The notes under the pieces were generated by a model, which did no database searches, had not been told where the DNA came from, and saw nothing but the letters and a program-made list of their open reading frames with translations. Both the position numbers and the translations under genes were made by a program. From Thalassotalea psychrophila (GTDB lineage Bacteria; Pseudomonadota; Gammaproteobacteria; Enterobacterales; Alteromonadaceae): a DNA stretch of 64,000 bases. The stretch's first letter is position 1, and every line of letters begins with the position of its first letter. Shown here piece after piece: positions 9,749-19,028 of this stretch. The stretch lies in NCBI RefSeq assembly GCF_031583595.1, contig NZ_CP134145.1:4092001-4156000 (forward strand), written 5' to 3'.

Positions 9749-9769
9749 ACCTGCCGAAGCAGGTCTTTT
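9749..9769 (-). terminator. groEL terminator
   Basis: Stem ACCTGC/GCAGGT with a tetraloop (TTCG when read on the minus strand) and T-runs on both sides; the minus-strand reading ends GCAGGTTTTTTATT. It is about 130 bases past the groEL stop, between the two structured repeats. Confidence 0.8.
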
Positions 9770-9787
9770 TAGCAAAACAGATTAAAC

Positions 9788-9887
9788 GTTTTTGCGCAGG
9801 GTAAATCATGTTAGAGCAAGGCACTTTACAACGAAGTTTAGTTTTTTCTTAAACGAGTTGTAAAGTAACGCTGCTATCACTGATTTA
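9788..9887. repeat. structured ~100-bp repeat, copy 2
   Basis: Begins GTTTTTGCGCAGGGTAAAT and ends AACGCTGCTATCACTGATTTA. It has a perfect 10-bp stem ACTTTACAAC/GTTGTAAAGT, a symmetric GA/GA internal loop, a second stem GTTTA/TAAAC, and an outer pair TAAATCA/TGATTTA. Compensatory-looking differences from copy 1 suggest that the fold is conserved. Confidence 0.75.
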
Positions 9888-9899
9888 GACAAGCAAAAA

Positions 9900-11558
<1,659 letters not shown>

Positions 11559-11591
11559 CTATAAATTCTTTTGTTATGAGATTTGTTGAAA

Positions 11592-11882
11592 TTATTCAAC
11601 AATCGCTAAAATGTCAGCTTCGCTAAGAATTAAAACTTCTTCGCCATCAATTTTTTCAACTTTCGCGCCGTAACCTTCACTAAAGATAACTTGGTCGCCA
11701 ACTTTAACGTCTAATGCACGAACTTCACCGTTTTCCATAATACGGCCATTGCCTACAGCAACAACTTCACCACGAGTTGATTTTTCGGCAGCACTGCCAG
11801 TTAAAACGATACCACCAGCTGATTTTGATTCTACAGCTTTGCGTTTAATAATTACGCGGTCATGTAAAGGACGAATGCTCAT
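11592..11882 (-). CDS. groS: co-chaperonin GroES (10 kDa)
   Basis: 96-residue co-chaperonin that caps the GroEL ring. [14 protein letters not shown] and the mobile loop [18 protein letters not shown] are canonical. The ATG at 11882 is chosen over an upstream in-frame TTG (11894) because GGAGA sits just upstream at good spacing and the product then has the family length. First gene of the groES-groEL operon, with an RpoH promoter about 55 bases upstream. Confidence 0.98.
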   Translation of the reverse strand: MSIRPLHDRVIIKRKAVESKSAGGIVLTGSAAEKSTRGEVVAVGNGRIMENGEVRALDVKVGDQVIFSEGYGAKVEKIDGEEVLILSEADILAIVE

Positions 11883-11934
11883 TACTGTCTCCAATTTAGG
11901 TAAATTAAATAATTAAAATTTTTTATTAATAAAC

Positions 11935-11963
11935 AGATGGGGATGTTTTTTTTACTCTTCAAG
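11935..11963 (-). promoter_or_regulatory. RpoH (sigma-32) heat-shock promoter of groESL
   Basis: On the minus strand CTTGAA (11963-11958) and CCCCATCT (11942-11935) are separated by 15 bases. This matches the sigma-32 consensus CTTGAA-N11-16-CCCCATNT. The transcript would begin about 45 bases before groES. No CIRCE operator is visible, as expected in a gammaproteobacterium. Confidence 0.88.
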
Positions 11964-11990
11964 GGGACTGCTGAAAATTAGCTAAAAAAA

Positions 11991-12017
11991 TAGCGCTTAT
12001 TTACGATAAAAGCGCTA
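11991..12017 (-). terminator. fxsA terminator
   Basis: Stem TAGCGCTT/AAGCGCTA with a T-run on the minus strand, about 30 bases past the fxsA stop. It separates fxsA from the groES promoter. Confidence 0.75.
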
Positions 12018-12048
12018 ATTAGTAATAATTAAAGGTTTTCTTCAATGA

Positions 12049-12570
12049 TCAATCTTTTCGCTCAAATTCACCATCAATCGTTTGGTTACTTTTATTATCA
12101 TTTATATGATGAGTGGATGAGTTTTCATCTATATCACGAAACGGAGATTGCTGTTGATCTGATTGCTGAAAGTTACTGTAAAAGAAAGTACTGCCATTAT
12201 TAGGGTTGGCTTTACTTTTTGCCATTTGCGTTTGCACTGCTTTTACTATCACTGCTCGAGATACTGGCCATAACAGTAGTAAGCCAAAACCATCAGTTAT
12301 AAAACCAGGGGTTAATAATAATACACCAGCAACCAGTAATAACATTGCCGCAATAATTTCATCTGAAGGAATTTGCCCTTGAGCAAGTTTATTTTGCACT
12401 GATTGATAAGTTGCCATACCCTGTTGACGAACCATAGCAGCACCAATCCAGGCGGTAAGAATAACGATACCAATAGTGGGTAAAGCGCCAATTAAACTAC
12501 CCACATTCATCAACACCATAATTTCAACAATTGGCATAACAATAAATAATAAAAATAAAACTTTAAACAT
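12049..12570 (-). CDS. fxsA: FxsA family membrane protein
   Basis: 173-residue inner-membrane protein with hydrophobic segments near residues 3-25, 28-45 and 75-100 and a hydrophilic Gln/Ser/Asn-rich tail. The N-terminus and the AWIGAAMVRQQGMAT segment are typical of FxsA, whose overexpression relieves F-plasmid exclusion of phage T7 in E. coli; its normal role is unknown. Position next to groESL is conserved in E. coli and many relatives. It has its own terminator, so it is a separate unit from groESL. Confidence 0.88.
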   Translation of the reverse strand: MFKVLFLLFIVMPIVEIMVLMNVGSLIGALPTIGIVILTAWIGAAMVRQQGMATYQSVQNKLAQGQIPSDEIIAAMLLLVAGVLLLTPGFITDGFGLLLLWPVSRAVIVKAVQTQMAKSKANPNNGSTFFYSNFQQSDQQQSPFRDIDENSSTHHINDNKSNQTIDGEFERKD

Positions 12571-12708
12571 TAATGGTCCAAATATTTATAATGATGAAAC
12601 TAATATGGGGGTTATCAGGTCTATTTCAACCGTTAGCAATTGATTATACTTTACTCTATCAATATCATTAATGTTTATTGTATTAATGGTTAAGGTATAA
12701 AATTTATC

Positions 12709-13019
12709 ATGTATCTCGTTGTTGCATGTAATTACCCGGATAATGACATAGTTAAAACAATTGCTAACCACTTAGTATCTGAAAAACTAGCGGCTTGTGT
12801 TAATATGCTTCATAAAAATCGCTATATTAGTGGCAAGGCTTAATTCATTGCGATGAAAAAGTGGCGCTCTTGATAAAAACGAAAACTGCGGCATTTAGCG
12901 AAGTTGAAAATAATATAATAAAACTACACTCATCAGATGTAGTTAAAATTATTACCTTGAATATCCAGCAAGGTAATGAGCTGTATTTAAACTGGATAAA
13001 TAATACTGTGAAAAATTAA
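12709..13019 (+). pseudogene. cutA: cutA (divalent-cation tolerance family), disrupted
   Basis: The first 36 codons read as a normal CutA N-terminus (MYLVVACNYPDNDIVK, then SEKLAACVNMLHK). The frame is then lost by one base in the A-run 12814-12818. The CutA C-terminal half continues in the shifted frame: WQGLIHCDEKVALLIKTKT and later LYLNWINNTVKN, ending at TAA 13017. Within that frame a TAG at 12828-12830 replaces the codon before the conserved WQG. Two independent lesions argue against a single sequencing error. The position directly upstream of dsbD matches E. coli. Sequence decay is otherwise slight, so inactivation looks recent. Confidence 0.85.
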
Positions 13020-13022
13020 TTT

Positions 13023-14855
13023 ATGCGCTCAATAATAAATGCATTGCTAATAACAATTACCTTGTTAGGTAATATTGCCTATGCTCAAGATTCAATTTTC
13101 GATACCTCGATGGATTCTCTGTTTAGTAACGACAAAGAGTTCTTACCCGTTGACCAAGCATTCCAGTTTGATTTTAGCCAACAAGGCAATCAACTAGAAG
13201 TGTATTTTTCCATTGCTGATGGCTACTATTTATATAAAGATAAGTTAAAGTTTCAAGCAGAACGTACTGAATTCTCTTTACCTAATTTACCACAAGGCGA
13301 AGATCATGAAGATGAGTATTTTGGTATACAACAGGTATATTACAATCAAGTAAAATTTACTATACCCATTGCACAGTCTGGACCAGATGGTGAGTTAACG
13401 CTTACTTTTCAAGGTTGTGCTGAAAAAGGATTATGTTACCCGCCAACGAAGCATGTTATTCCGCTAAATGATTACAGTGCTGACAATGCAAAAGAAAGTA
13501 CTGCTAGTTCAGTACTTGGCGCCATTAATAATGAGTCGGCTTCAGCTGCAAAAATAGATGATAATGAAATTACATCCGTTAGCCAACAAGATGAACTTGC
13601 TTCAATGCTTGGCGGCAGTAGTTTATTTTGGACATTATTAACATTCTTTGGTTTAGGTGTACTACTATCTTTTACTCCTTGTGTCTTTCCTATGTATCCT
13701 ATTTTAACGGGCATTATTGTTGGCCAAGGCGAAAGTCTTACAACCAGAAAGGCATTTACTTTATCTATGGCATACGTTCAAGGTATGGCCATTACCTATA
13801 CTGCTTTAGGCATTGTAGTTGCATTAGCTGGCGCGCAATTTCAAGCCGCATTTCAACACCCTGCGATTCTAATTGGCTTAAGTATTTTATTTGTATTTTT
13901 AGCTCTATCGATGTTTGGCGTATTCAACTTAGCTTTACCGGCAAGTTTACAAAACAAACTTAACAATTTAAGTAATAGCCAAAAAGGTGGTTCTATTACA
14001 TCTGTTTTTGTAATGGGTGCTATTTCAGGTTTAGTGGCTTCACCTTGTACTACAGCGCCCCTTACTGGTGCATTAATTTATATCGCGCAAACGGGGGACC
14101 TATTTTTAGGAGCTTCGGCATTATATGTGTTGAGTTTAGGAATGGGCTTACCGTTACTAGCATTAGGTAGCTCAGGTGGTAAATTACTCCCGAAAGCGGG
14201 TAATTGGATGACCGTAATTAAAAACATCTTCGGCTTTTTATTACTCGCTGTTCCAGTGTTTTTACTTGAACGTTTCTTATCAGAAACAATTGCGAACCTA
14301 TTGTGGGCAGCATTATTATTAGTCACCGCAACTTACTTCTATATGGTCAATAACGATAATCGTAAATCGCCAGCAGGCATTTGGTATGGGTTACGTTCAT
14401 TGTTAATTTTTCTTATGATGTTTTTAGGTGCTAATTTAGCTTATAACACGGTATTCGATAAGCCCGGATTGCAGCAGCAAGTTCATCAAGAATTTATCAA
14501 AGTAACAACTTTAGAGCAGTTAACTAGCGAAGTTGCAGTGGCTAACGCTAATGGAAAAACAGTGATGGTAGATCTATATGCCGACTGGTGTATTGCCTGT
14601 AAAGAATTTGAAAAATACACTTTTCCAAAACCAGAAGTAAAACAAGCATTGCAAAATACGGTACTAATTCAAATTGACTTAACCGAGACTGCTTCAGAGC
14701 AAAATATTGAAATAATGTCGCACTTTGAAGTGTTTGGGTTGCCTTCGATTTTGTTTTTTGATTTAAATGGTAAAGAATTAAGTCAACAACGAGTTACCGG
14801 TTTTATGGGAGCAAACGACTTTGCCAGCCATATAAACACTTTGTTTAACCAGTAA
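13023..14855 (+). CDS. dsbD: thiol:disulfide interchange protein DsbD
   Basis: 610-residue membrane reductase carrying electrons from cytoplasmic thioredoxin to periplasmic DsbC, CcmG and similar partners. A signal peptide is followed by the N-terminal periplasmic domain with its redox pair Cys132/Cys138 (CAEKGLC). The eight-helix core has Cys220 (FTPCVFP) and Cys342 (SPCTTAP), and the C-terminal thioredoxin domain has WCIAC (Cys523/Cys526). All three redox pairs are intact. The start is only three bases after the remnant cutA stop and lacks a good ribosome binding site, so translation may once have been coupled to cutA. Confidence 0.97.
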   Translation: MRSIINALLITITLLGNIAYAQDSIFDTSMDSLFSNDKEFLPVDQAFQFDFSQQGNQLEVYFSIADGYYLYKDKLKFQAERTEFSLPNLPQGEDHEDEYFGIQQVYYNQVKFTIPIAQSGPDGELTLTFQGCAEKGLCYPPTKHVIPLNDYSADNAKESTASSVLGAINNESASAAKIDDNEITSVSQQDELASMLGGSSLFWTLLTFFGLGVLLSFTPCVFPMYPILTGIIVGQGESLTTRKAFTLSMAYVQGMAITYTALGIVVALAGAQFQAAFQHPAILIGLSILFVFLALSMFGVFNLALPASLQNKLNNLSNSQKGGSITSVFVMGAISGLVASPCTTAPLTGALIYIAQTGDLFLGASALYVLSLGMGLPLLALGSSGGKLLPKAGNWMTVIKNIFGFLLLAVPVFLLERFLSETIANLLWAALLLVTATYFYMVNNDNRKSPAGIWYGLRSLLIFLMMFLGANLAYNTVFDKPGLQQQVHQEFIKVTTLEQLTSEVAVANANGKTVMVDLYADWCIACKEFEKYTFPKPEVKQALQNTVLIQIDLTETASEQNIEIMSHFEVFGLPSILFFDLNGKELSQQRVTGFMGANDFASHINTLFNQ

Positions 14856-14859
14856 ACAT

Positions 14860-14874
14860 CAGGGCTTTGCCCTG
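14860..14874 (+). terminator. hairpin after dsbD
   Basis: Stem CAGGGC/GCCCTG with a TTT loop, five bases past the dsbD stop. No T-run follows; the stronger terminator lies just beyond. Confidence 0.4.
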
Positions 14875-14893
14875 TTAGTTAAAATTATTTACT

Positions 14894-14916
14894 AAAGGGG
14901 CCTGTGCCCCTTTTTT
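14894..14916 (+). terminator. dsbD terminator
   Basis: Stem AAAGGGGC/GCCCCTTT with loop CTGT, running directly into TTT. Classic intrinsic terminator. Confidence 0.9.
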
Positions 14917-15000
14917 GACTTTAAGTGTAAAGAAAATGTTAATTAATACCAAGTTCAGTGATTAGACCAGTATTTTGCTGCTAATTTCTGCGAAAATGAC

Positions 15001-15006
15001 TATAAT
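15001..15006 (+). promoter_or_regulatory. candidate -10 element of the aroQ-accB-accC operon
   Basis: A perfect TATAAT lies 110 bases before aroQ in a 200-base gene-free stretch. The best -35 (TTGCTG) is 20 bases upstream, so the promoter is uncertain. Confidence 0.4.
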
Positions 15007-15115
15007 GTGCAGATATTTGGGAAACATCATATTTTCTGCACAAAATTTAAACAATGAATGTGTTTATAGCAGATAGTATTTTCAATAATAATAATTACCA
15101 TGGATTTAGCTGCAA

Positions 15116-15562
15116 ATGACGACAAAGTTTAATGTTTTAGTGATGAATGGTCCTAATTTAAATATGTTAGGCAAACGAGAACCTGAAATTTATGGCTCGC
15201 AATCGCTAGCTGACATTATTACAAAGTTAGAAGTTAAAGCTGAATCTTTAAACATAAATTTACAGCATCTGCAAAGTAATGCAGAGCATGAATTAATAGA
15301 TGCCCTTCATCAGGCACATAATAAAGTGGATTTTATTATCATCAATCCAGCGGCATTTACTCATACCAGTGTGGCACTTCGTGATGCACTATTGACAGTA
15401 AATATTCCGTTTATTGAGGTTCACTTGTCTAATGTGCACAAGCGTGAAGAGTTTCGCCAACATTCTTACCTTTCAGATATAGCTGAAGGGGTAATATGTG
15501 GTTTGGGTGCTAAGGGTTATGAATATGCCCTAGATTCAGCAAACCAAATCCTAAACAAATAA
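15116..15562 (+). CDS. aroQ: type II 3-dehydroquinate dehydratase
   Basis: 148-residue cytoplasmic enzyme converting 3-dehydroquinate to 3-dehydroshikimate, step three of the shikimate pathway. The fingerprint [19 protein letters not shown] contains the catalytic Tyr, and the [16 protein letters not shown] block contains the substrate-binding and catalytic His residues. Length is typical of the dodecameric type II enzyme. It is followed 29 bases later by accB; aroQ-accB-accC is a common gammaproteobacterial operon. Confidence 0.97.
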   Translation: MTTKFNVLVMNGPNLNMLGKREPEIYGSQSLADIITKLEVKAESLNINLQHLQSNAEHELIDALHQAHNKVDFIIINPAAFTHTSVALRDALLTVNIPFIEVHLSNVHKREEFRQHSYLSDIAEGVICGLGAKGYEYALDSANQILNK

Positions 15563-15591
15563 ATTACAAAAAACATTTAAAAGGTGTACTA

Positions 15592-16044
15592 ATGGATATT
15601 CGTAAAATTAAAAAACTAATCGAACTTGTTGAAGAGTCTGGGATCAATGAATTAGAGATCTCTGAAGGTGAAGAATCAGTTCGAATCAGTCGTGGCGCTC
15701 CTATGGTAGCTGCAGCTCCTGTAGCAATGGCTGCTCCTGCTCCTGTAGCAGCTCCAGTTGCTGCTCCTGCAGCAGCACCTGCTGAAGCACCTGCTGGCGC
15801 TGTTTTATCAGGTCATGTTGTTCGCTCTCCAATGGTTGGTACGTTCTACGCATCGGCTTCTCCAGAAGCTCCTGCATTTGCAGAAGTTGGTCAACACGTA
15901 AATGCTGGCGATACTTTATGTATTGTTGAAGCGATGAAAATGATGAACCAAATTGAAGCTGACAAATCTGGTGTTATTAAACAAATTCTTGCTGAAAATG
16001 AAGACACAATTGAATTTGACCAACCACTATTCGTAATTGAATAA
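15592..16044 (+). CDS. accB: acetyl-CoA carboxylase biotin carboxyl carrier protein
   Basis: 150 residues: N-terminal helix region (1-35), flexible Ala/Pro linker (about 45-75) and C-terminal biotinyl domain. The biotinylation motif EAMKMMN places the biotin on Lys116. It carries carboxybiotin between AccC and the AccAD carboxyltransferase in the first step of fatty-acid synthesis. AAGGTG precedes the ATG. accC follows 23 bases later. Confidence 0.98.
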   Translation: MDIRKIKKLIELVEESGINELEISEGEESVRISRGAPMVAAAPVAMAAPAPVAAPVAAPAAAPAEAPAGAVLSGHVVRSPMVGTFYASASPEAPAFAEVGQHVNAGDTLCIVEAMKMMNQIEADKSGVIKQILAENEDTIEFDQPLFVIE

Positions 16045-16067
16045 GCCCGATAAGGAAGGTTAATTCC

Positions 16068-17414
16068 ATGTTAAAGAAAGTAGTTATTGCCAACCGAGGC
16101 GAAATTGCATTACGTATATTACGTGCATGTAAAGAGCTAGGTATTAAAACCGTAGCTGTTCATTCTACTGCTGACAAAAATCTTAAACACGTTTTATTAG
16201 CAGACGAAACTATTTGTATTGGTAAAGCATCTGCCTTAGACAGTTACTTAAACATTCCTCGTTTAATTACTGCAGCAGAAGTAACTAACGCCGATGCAAT
16301 TCATCCGGGTTACGGCTTTTTAGCTGAAAACGCCGACTTTGCTGAGCAAGTTGAAGATTCTGGTTTTGCATTTATTGGACCATTAGCTGATAGCATCCGT
16401 TTAATGGGTGATAAAGTTTCTGCTATTGCCGCGATGAAATCTGCCGGCGTACCTTGTGTACCAGGTTCAGATGGTCCGCTTACAGACGATGAAGCAGCAA
16501 GCATTGCCCATGGTCGCCGTATAGGTTACCCAGTAATCATCAAAGCCTCTGGTGGCGGTGGTGGTCGTGGTATGCGAGTTGTACGCAGCGAAGCCGACTT
16601 ATTAGAGTCAATCCAGTTAACTAAAACTGAAGCTAGAAACACCTTCAACAATGATATGGTTTACATGGAAAAATTCCTTGAAAACCCTCGTCACGTTGAA
16701 ATTCAAATTCTTGCCGATGGCCAAGGTAGTGCAATTCATTTAGCCGAGCGTGACTGTTCAATGCAACGTCGTCACCAAAAAGTTGTTGAAGAAGCGCCAG
16801 CACCAGGTATTTCTGAAGAACTTCGTGCTGAAATTGGTGCTCGTTGTTGTAACGCTTGTAATGAGATTAATTACCGCGGTGCTGGTACGTTTGAATTCTT
16901 ATTTGAAAATGGTGAGTTCTACTTCATTGAAATGAACACTCGTATTCAAGTTGAGCATCCAGTAACTGAAATGATCACTGGTGTTGATTTGATCAAAGAG
17001 CAACTTCGTGTTGCTGCCGGTCAAAAATTAACAATCAAACAAGAAGATATTAAAGTTAACGGTCATGCAATTGAATGCCGTATTAATGCTGAAGATCCAC
17101 GCACATTTATCCCTTCACCGGGTAAAATCACTCGTTTCCACCCTGCAGGTGGCATGGGCGTACGTTGGGATTCTCACATTTATACTGATTATTCAGTACC
17201 ACCACATTATGATTCTATGATTGGTAAACTAATCACTTACGGTGAAACTCGTGAAGTGGCAATTGCTCGCATGAAAAACGCCTTGGATGAATTAGTTATC
17301 GACGGTATTAAAACTAATATCGCCTTACAAGAAGACATCATGAATGATGCCGGTTTTGCTCGCGGTGGTGCTAACATTCACTACCTAGAGAAAAAACTAG
17401 CTGAGATAGAGTAA
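16068..17414 (+). CDS. accC: acetyl-CoA carboxylase biotin carboxylase subunit
   Basis: 448-residue ATP-grasp enzyme that carboxylates biotin on AccB using ATP and bicarbonate. [20 protein letters not shown], the glycine-rich ATP loop [14 protein letters not shown] and the active-site segment [16 protein letters not shown] are all present, with standard length. Last gene of the aroQ-accB-accC operon. The stop codon is followed at once by a 7-mer tandem repeat and then a terminator. Confidence 0.99.
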   Translation: MLKKVVIANRGEIALRILRACKELGIKTVAVHSTADKNLKHVLLADETICIGKASALDSYLNIPRLITAAEVTNADAIHPGYGFLAENADFAEQVEDSGFAFIGPLADSIRLMGDKVSAIAAMKSAGVPCVPGSDGPLTDDEAASIAHGRRIGYPVIIKASGGGGGRGMRVVRSEADLLESIQLTKTEARNTFNNDMVYMEKFLENPRHVEIQILADGQGSAIHLAERDCSMQRRHQKVVEEAPAPGISEELRAEIGARCCNACNEINYRGAGTFEFLFENGEFYFIEMNTRIQVEHPVTEMITGVDLIKEQLRVAAGQKLTIKQEDIKVNGHAIECRINAEDPRTFIPSPGKITRFHPAGGMGVRWDSHIYTDYSVPPHYDSMIGKLITYGETREVAIARMKNALDELVIDGIKTNIALQEDIMNDAGFARGGANIHYLEKKLAEIE

Positions 17415-17420
17415 TAAAGA

Positions 17421-17469
17421 CTAGAAACTAGAAACTAGAAACTAGAAACTAGAAACTAGAAACTAGAAA
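17421..17469 (+). repeat. seven tandem copies of CTAGAAA
   Basis: Seven exact copies of the heptamer CTAGAAA begin six bases after the accC stop and end in a partial eighth copy (CTA). It lies in the 3' untranslated region of accC, before its terminator. Confidence 0.95.
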
Positions 17470-17487
17470 CTATCAAAGTTTACTTTT

Positions 17488-17512
17488 AAAACCCTGCAAT
17501 GCAGGGTTTTTT
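17488..17512 (+). terminator. accC operon terminator
   Basis: Stem AAAACCCTGC/GCAGGGTTTT with a three-base loop, followed by further T residues. Strong intrinsic terminator. Confidence 0.9.
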
Positions 17513-17608
17513 ATTATCTAAATTTCAATATCTTCCCACTTCTCTTTTACCTCAATAAACATTCAGGTAAAATAGCGTACATAAAACACTCTGTAACATT
17601 AAAAAAAT

Positions 17609-17761
17609 ATGACTAAATTATTAGAAAAACCTTATCCTCCTGCTGATGATGACTGTTGTGGTGGTGGCTCTTGTTGCCCTTGTGTGTGGGATAATTACTA
17701 TGCAGAATTGCAAAAATGGCGCATTCAGCAAGCAGATATAAAACAACAGGCTGAATCATAA
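17609..17761 (+). CDS. small Cys-rich oxidoreductase-like protein, copy 1
   Basis: 50-residue protein beginning MTKLLEKPYPP, then a cluster of five Cys (DDDCCGGGSCCPCVWDNYY) and a C-terminal helix ending IKQQAES. The pattern Pro-rich start, CC-x4-CCPCVWD-x-YY-x-ELQKW is that of the oxidoreductase-like N-terminal family (PF09791), short proteins with a presumed metal or redox Cys cluster and no established role. Four bases separate it from a second copy, so both are probably co-transcribed. Confidence 0.8.
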   Translation: MTKLLEKPYPPADDDCCGGGSCCPCVWDNYYAELQKWRIQQADIKQQAES

Positions 17762-17765
17762 GCCG

Positions 17766-17930
17766 ATGTCTGATTTACTTGAAAAACCTACCCCTCCTAA
17801 CAGTAACGAATGTTGTGAAAGTGGCGCATGTGATCCCTGCATTTGGGACCGTTACTACGTTGAATTACAAAAGTGGCGTATTCAACAAAGCGAAATAAAA
17901 GAAAAAGAAAAAAAAGAGAATAATCAATAG
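17766..17930 (+). CDS. small Cys-rich oxidoreductase-like protein, copy 2
   Basis: 54-residue paralogue of the preceding gene: MSDLLEKPTPP, Cys cluster NECCESGACDPCIWDRYY, then ELQKWRIQQSEIK and a Lys/Glu-rich tail. The first CC and the CDPC/CCPC motif correspond, but this copy has four Cys where copy 1 has five. The start overlaps nothing and lies four bases past the first stop. It reads as a tandem duplication followed by divergence of the loop and tail. Confidence 0.8.
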   Translation: MSDLLEKPTPPNSNECCESGACDPCIWDRYYVELQKWRIQQSEIKEKEKKENNQ

Positions 17931-18029
17931 TTTAATTTTTATGTCAGTTTTTTTTACAATCTATATATTTCCTCAAACAATCTCCTAAGCAACTGAAAGT
18001 ATGGAACAAAATTCTATAATCCACTAATT

Positions 18030-18053
18030 TTCGTACGAAATGAGTCGTACGAA
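18030..18053. promoter_or_regulatory. double TTCGTACGA palindrome
   Basis: TTCGTACGA and TCGTACGAA form a 9-bp inverted repeat around AATGAG, and each arm is itself palindromic. This is the layout of two operator half-sites for a dimeric regulator. It lies about 125 bases upstream of the sigma-54-like promoter, a typical enhancer distance. The regulator is unknown. Confidence 0.45.
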
Positions 18054-18165
18054 GAGTGTTACAGTTAACTTTATCGTCAAAATATTAAACATCCCTGTTC
18101 TTAATGAGTGAAGAACATGTGTAAATAAACGAGTAACTATATGTATTTATTACCCTTAATTTTAC

Positions 18166-18182
18166 TGGAATGAATAATGCAT
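18166..18182 (+). promoter_or_regulatory. sigma-54-like promoter of PEP-CTERM gene 1
   Basis: TGGAATGAATAATGCAT has the invariant GG and GC dinucleotides ten bases apart, as in -24/-12 promoters. Nearly the same sequence (TGGAATAGAATATGCAT) precedes the paralogous gene. It lies 60 bases before the start codon. Confidence 0.6.
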
Positions 18183-18241
18183 TAACTGAATAACAATTTT
18201 ACGATTTTGCATTACGTACCACTAAAGTTGAGGTATTAAAT

Positions 18242-18856
18242 ATGAAACAGATCTCCAATTTAAGAAAAATATTCTCTTTGTCTGTACTACTTATATTGGC
18301 TAGTTTGAGCTTTAATTCACAAGCTGATCACATAACATGTGCGGAGGTAGCGCATGATGATATTACAAATTATGTTACGAACACGACAGGTTGTGAACTT
18401 GGTGAGGACGATCAAGATTTTCTTAATCCATTAATGGTTAATACTGATGATGGTATGTTTGGTCATACTGACTGGGAATTTGTCACGAAGTACGAAGGTG
18501 GACAGGCTGGAATATTTACTTTAGATGAAGTGGTGCCAGTTGATATTCTTATTATGTTAGTGTTCAAAGGTCCTAATGCAAATTCAGGGACAGCTCCGGA
18601 TGAGTTTGTAGGTTATACATTAGCAGAAGGTGAAGATACTTTCGAATGGCAAACTATGTTTGCTAAATACAATGACAAAAAAGACAGTTGGAATTATCAA
18701 GGCGTGTCACATATCTCTGTTTATTGGGTACCTGATGATGGTGGAGTAGACCCTCAATGTCATACTTGTACAGAAATCCCTGAGCCACAGTCTTTATTAA
18801 TATTATCAGCCGGATTGTTAGGAATATTTATTAATAGGAGAAAGCTATTTAAATAG
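18242..18856 (+). CDS. PEP-CTERM sorting-domain protein, paralogue 1
   Basis: 204-residue secreted protein. A signal peptide covers roughly residues 10-28. The mature part begins DHITCAEVAHDD and has paired Cys residues, an acidic body and no catalytic motif. The C-terminus is a textbook PEP-CTERM tag: IPEPQSLLILSAGLLG, a hydrophobic helix, then INRRKLFK. Such proteins are processed by an exosortase (EpsH/XrtA type) and often associate with extracellular polysaccharide. No exosortase gene is in the window. A paralogue lies 172 bases downstream; the two share the Cys and DGMF...W pattern and a promoter type, so they are probably a duplicated pair. Confidence 0.85.
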   Translation: MKQISNLRKIFSLSVLLILASLSFNSQADHITCAEVAHDDITNYVTNTTGCELGEDDQDFLNPLMVNTDDGMFGHTDWEFVTKYEGGQAGIFTLDEVVPVDILIMLVFKGPNANSGTAPDEFVGYTLAEGEDTFEWQTMFAKYNDKKDSWNYQGVSHISVYWVPDDGGVDPQCHTCTEIPEPQSLLILSAGLLGIFINRRKLFK

Positions 18857-18906
18857 AATCAGTCCAATAGAATAGAACTGTAGCAAAAATTTACAACTAG
18901 CTTTTT

Positions 18907-18932
18907 GGCACTCGAATTTATATTTGAGTGCC
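18907..18932 (+). terminator. hairpin after PEP-CTERM gene 1
   Basis: Arms GGCACTC/GAGTGCC extended by AA/TT, with a T-rich stretch about 18 bases further on. A probable though imperfect terminator about 50 bases past the stop. Confidence 0.5.
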
Positions 18933-18970
18933 TTGAGCTAAGCTTTTGTTTTTATTTTAAAATAAAAACT

Positions 18971-18987
18971 TGGAATAGAATATGCAT
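18971..18987 (+). promoter_or_regulatory. sigma-54-like promoter of PEP-CTERM gene 2
   Basis: TGGAATAGAATATGCAT has GG and GC ten bases apart, closely matching the element before the first paralogue. The predicted transcript would start near 18996, about 33 bases before the ATG at 19029. Confidence 0.6.
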
Positions 18988-19015
18988 TTAGCTTCGGCTA
19001 CATGCATATTTTTTA
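18980..19015 (+). terminator. hairpin overlapping the promoter of PEP-CTERM gene 2
   Basis: ATATGCAT...ATGCATAT with an inner AGC/GCT stem and TTCG loop, followed by TTTTTTATTT. It looks like an intrinsic terminator but overlaps the -12 element, so it may block read-through from upstream rather than end a gene. Confidence 0.5.
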
Positions 19016-19028
19016 TTTCGAGATACTT

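Larger units (their letters stand above)
17931..18241. other. regulatory spacer before the first PEP-CTERM gene
   Basis: No gene of its own. It holds the TTCGTACGA palindrome pair (18030-18053), an inverted repeat GTTCTT/AAGAAC (18097-18116) and a sigma-54-like promoter (18166-18180). Such a dense set of symmetric elements suggests regulated expression of the downstream gene. Confidence 0.55.

Noticed and set aside
12586-12771. A 61-residue minus-strand frame upstream of fxsA
   Set aside because: It overlaps the clear cutA remnant on the other strand, has no signal of its own and resembles no family.
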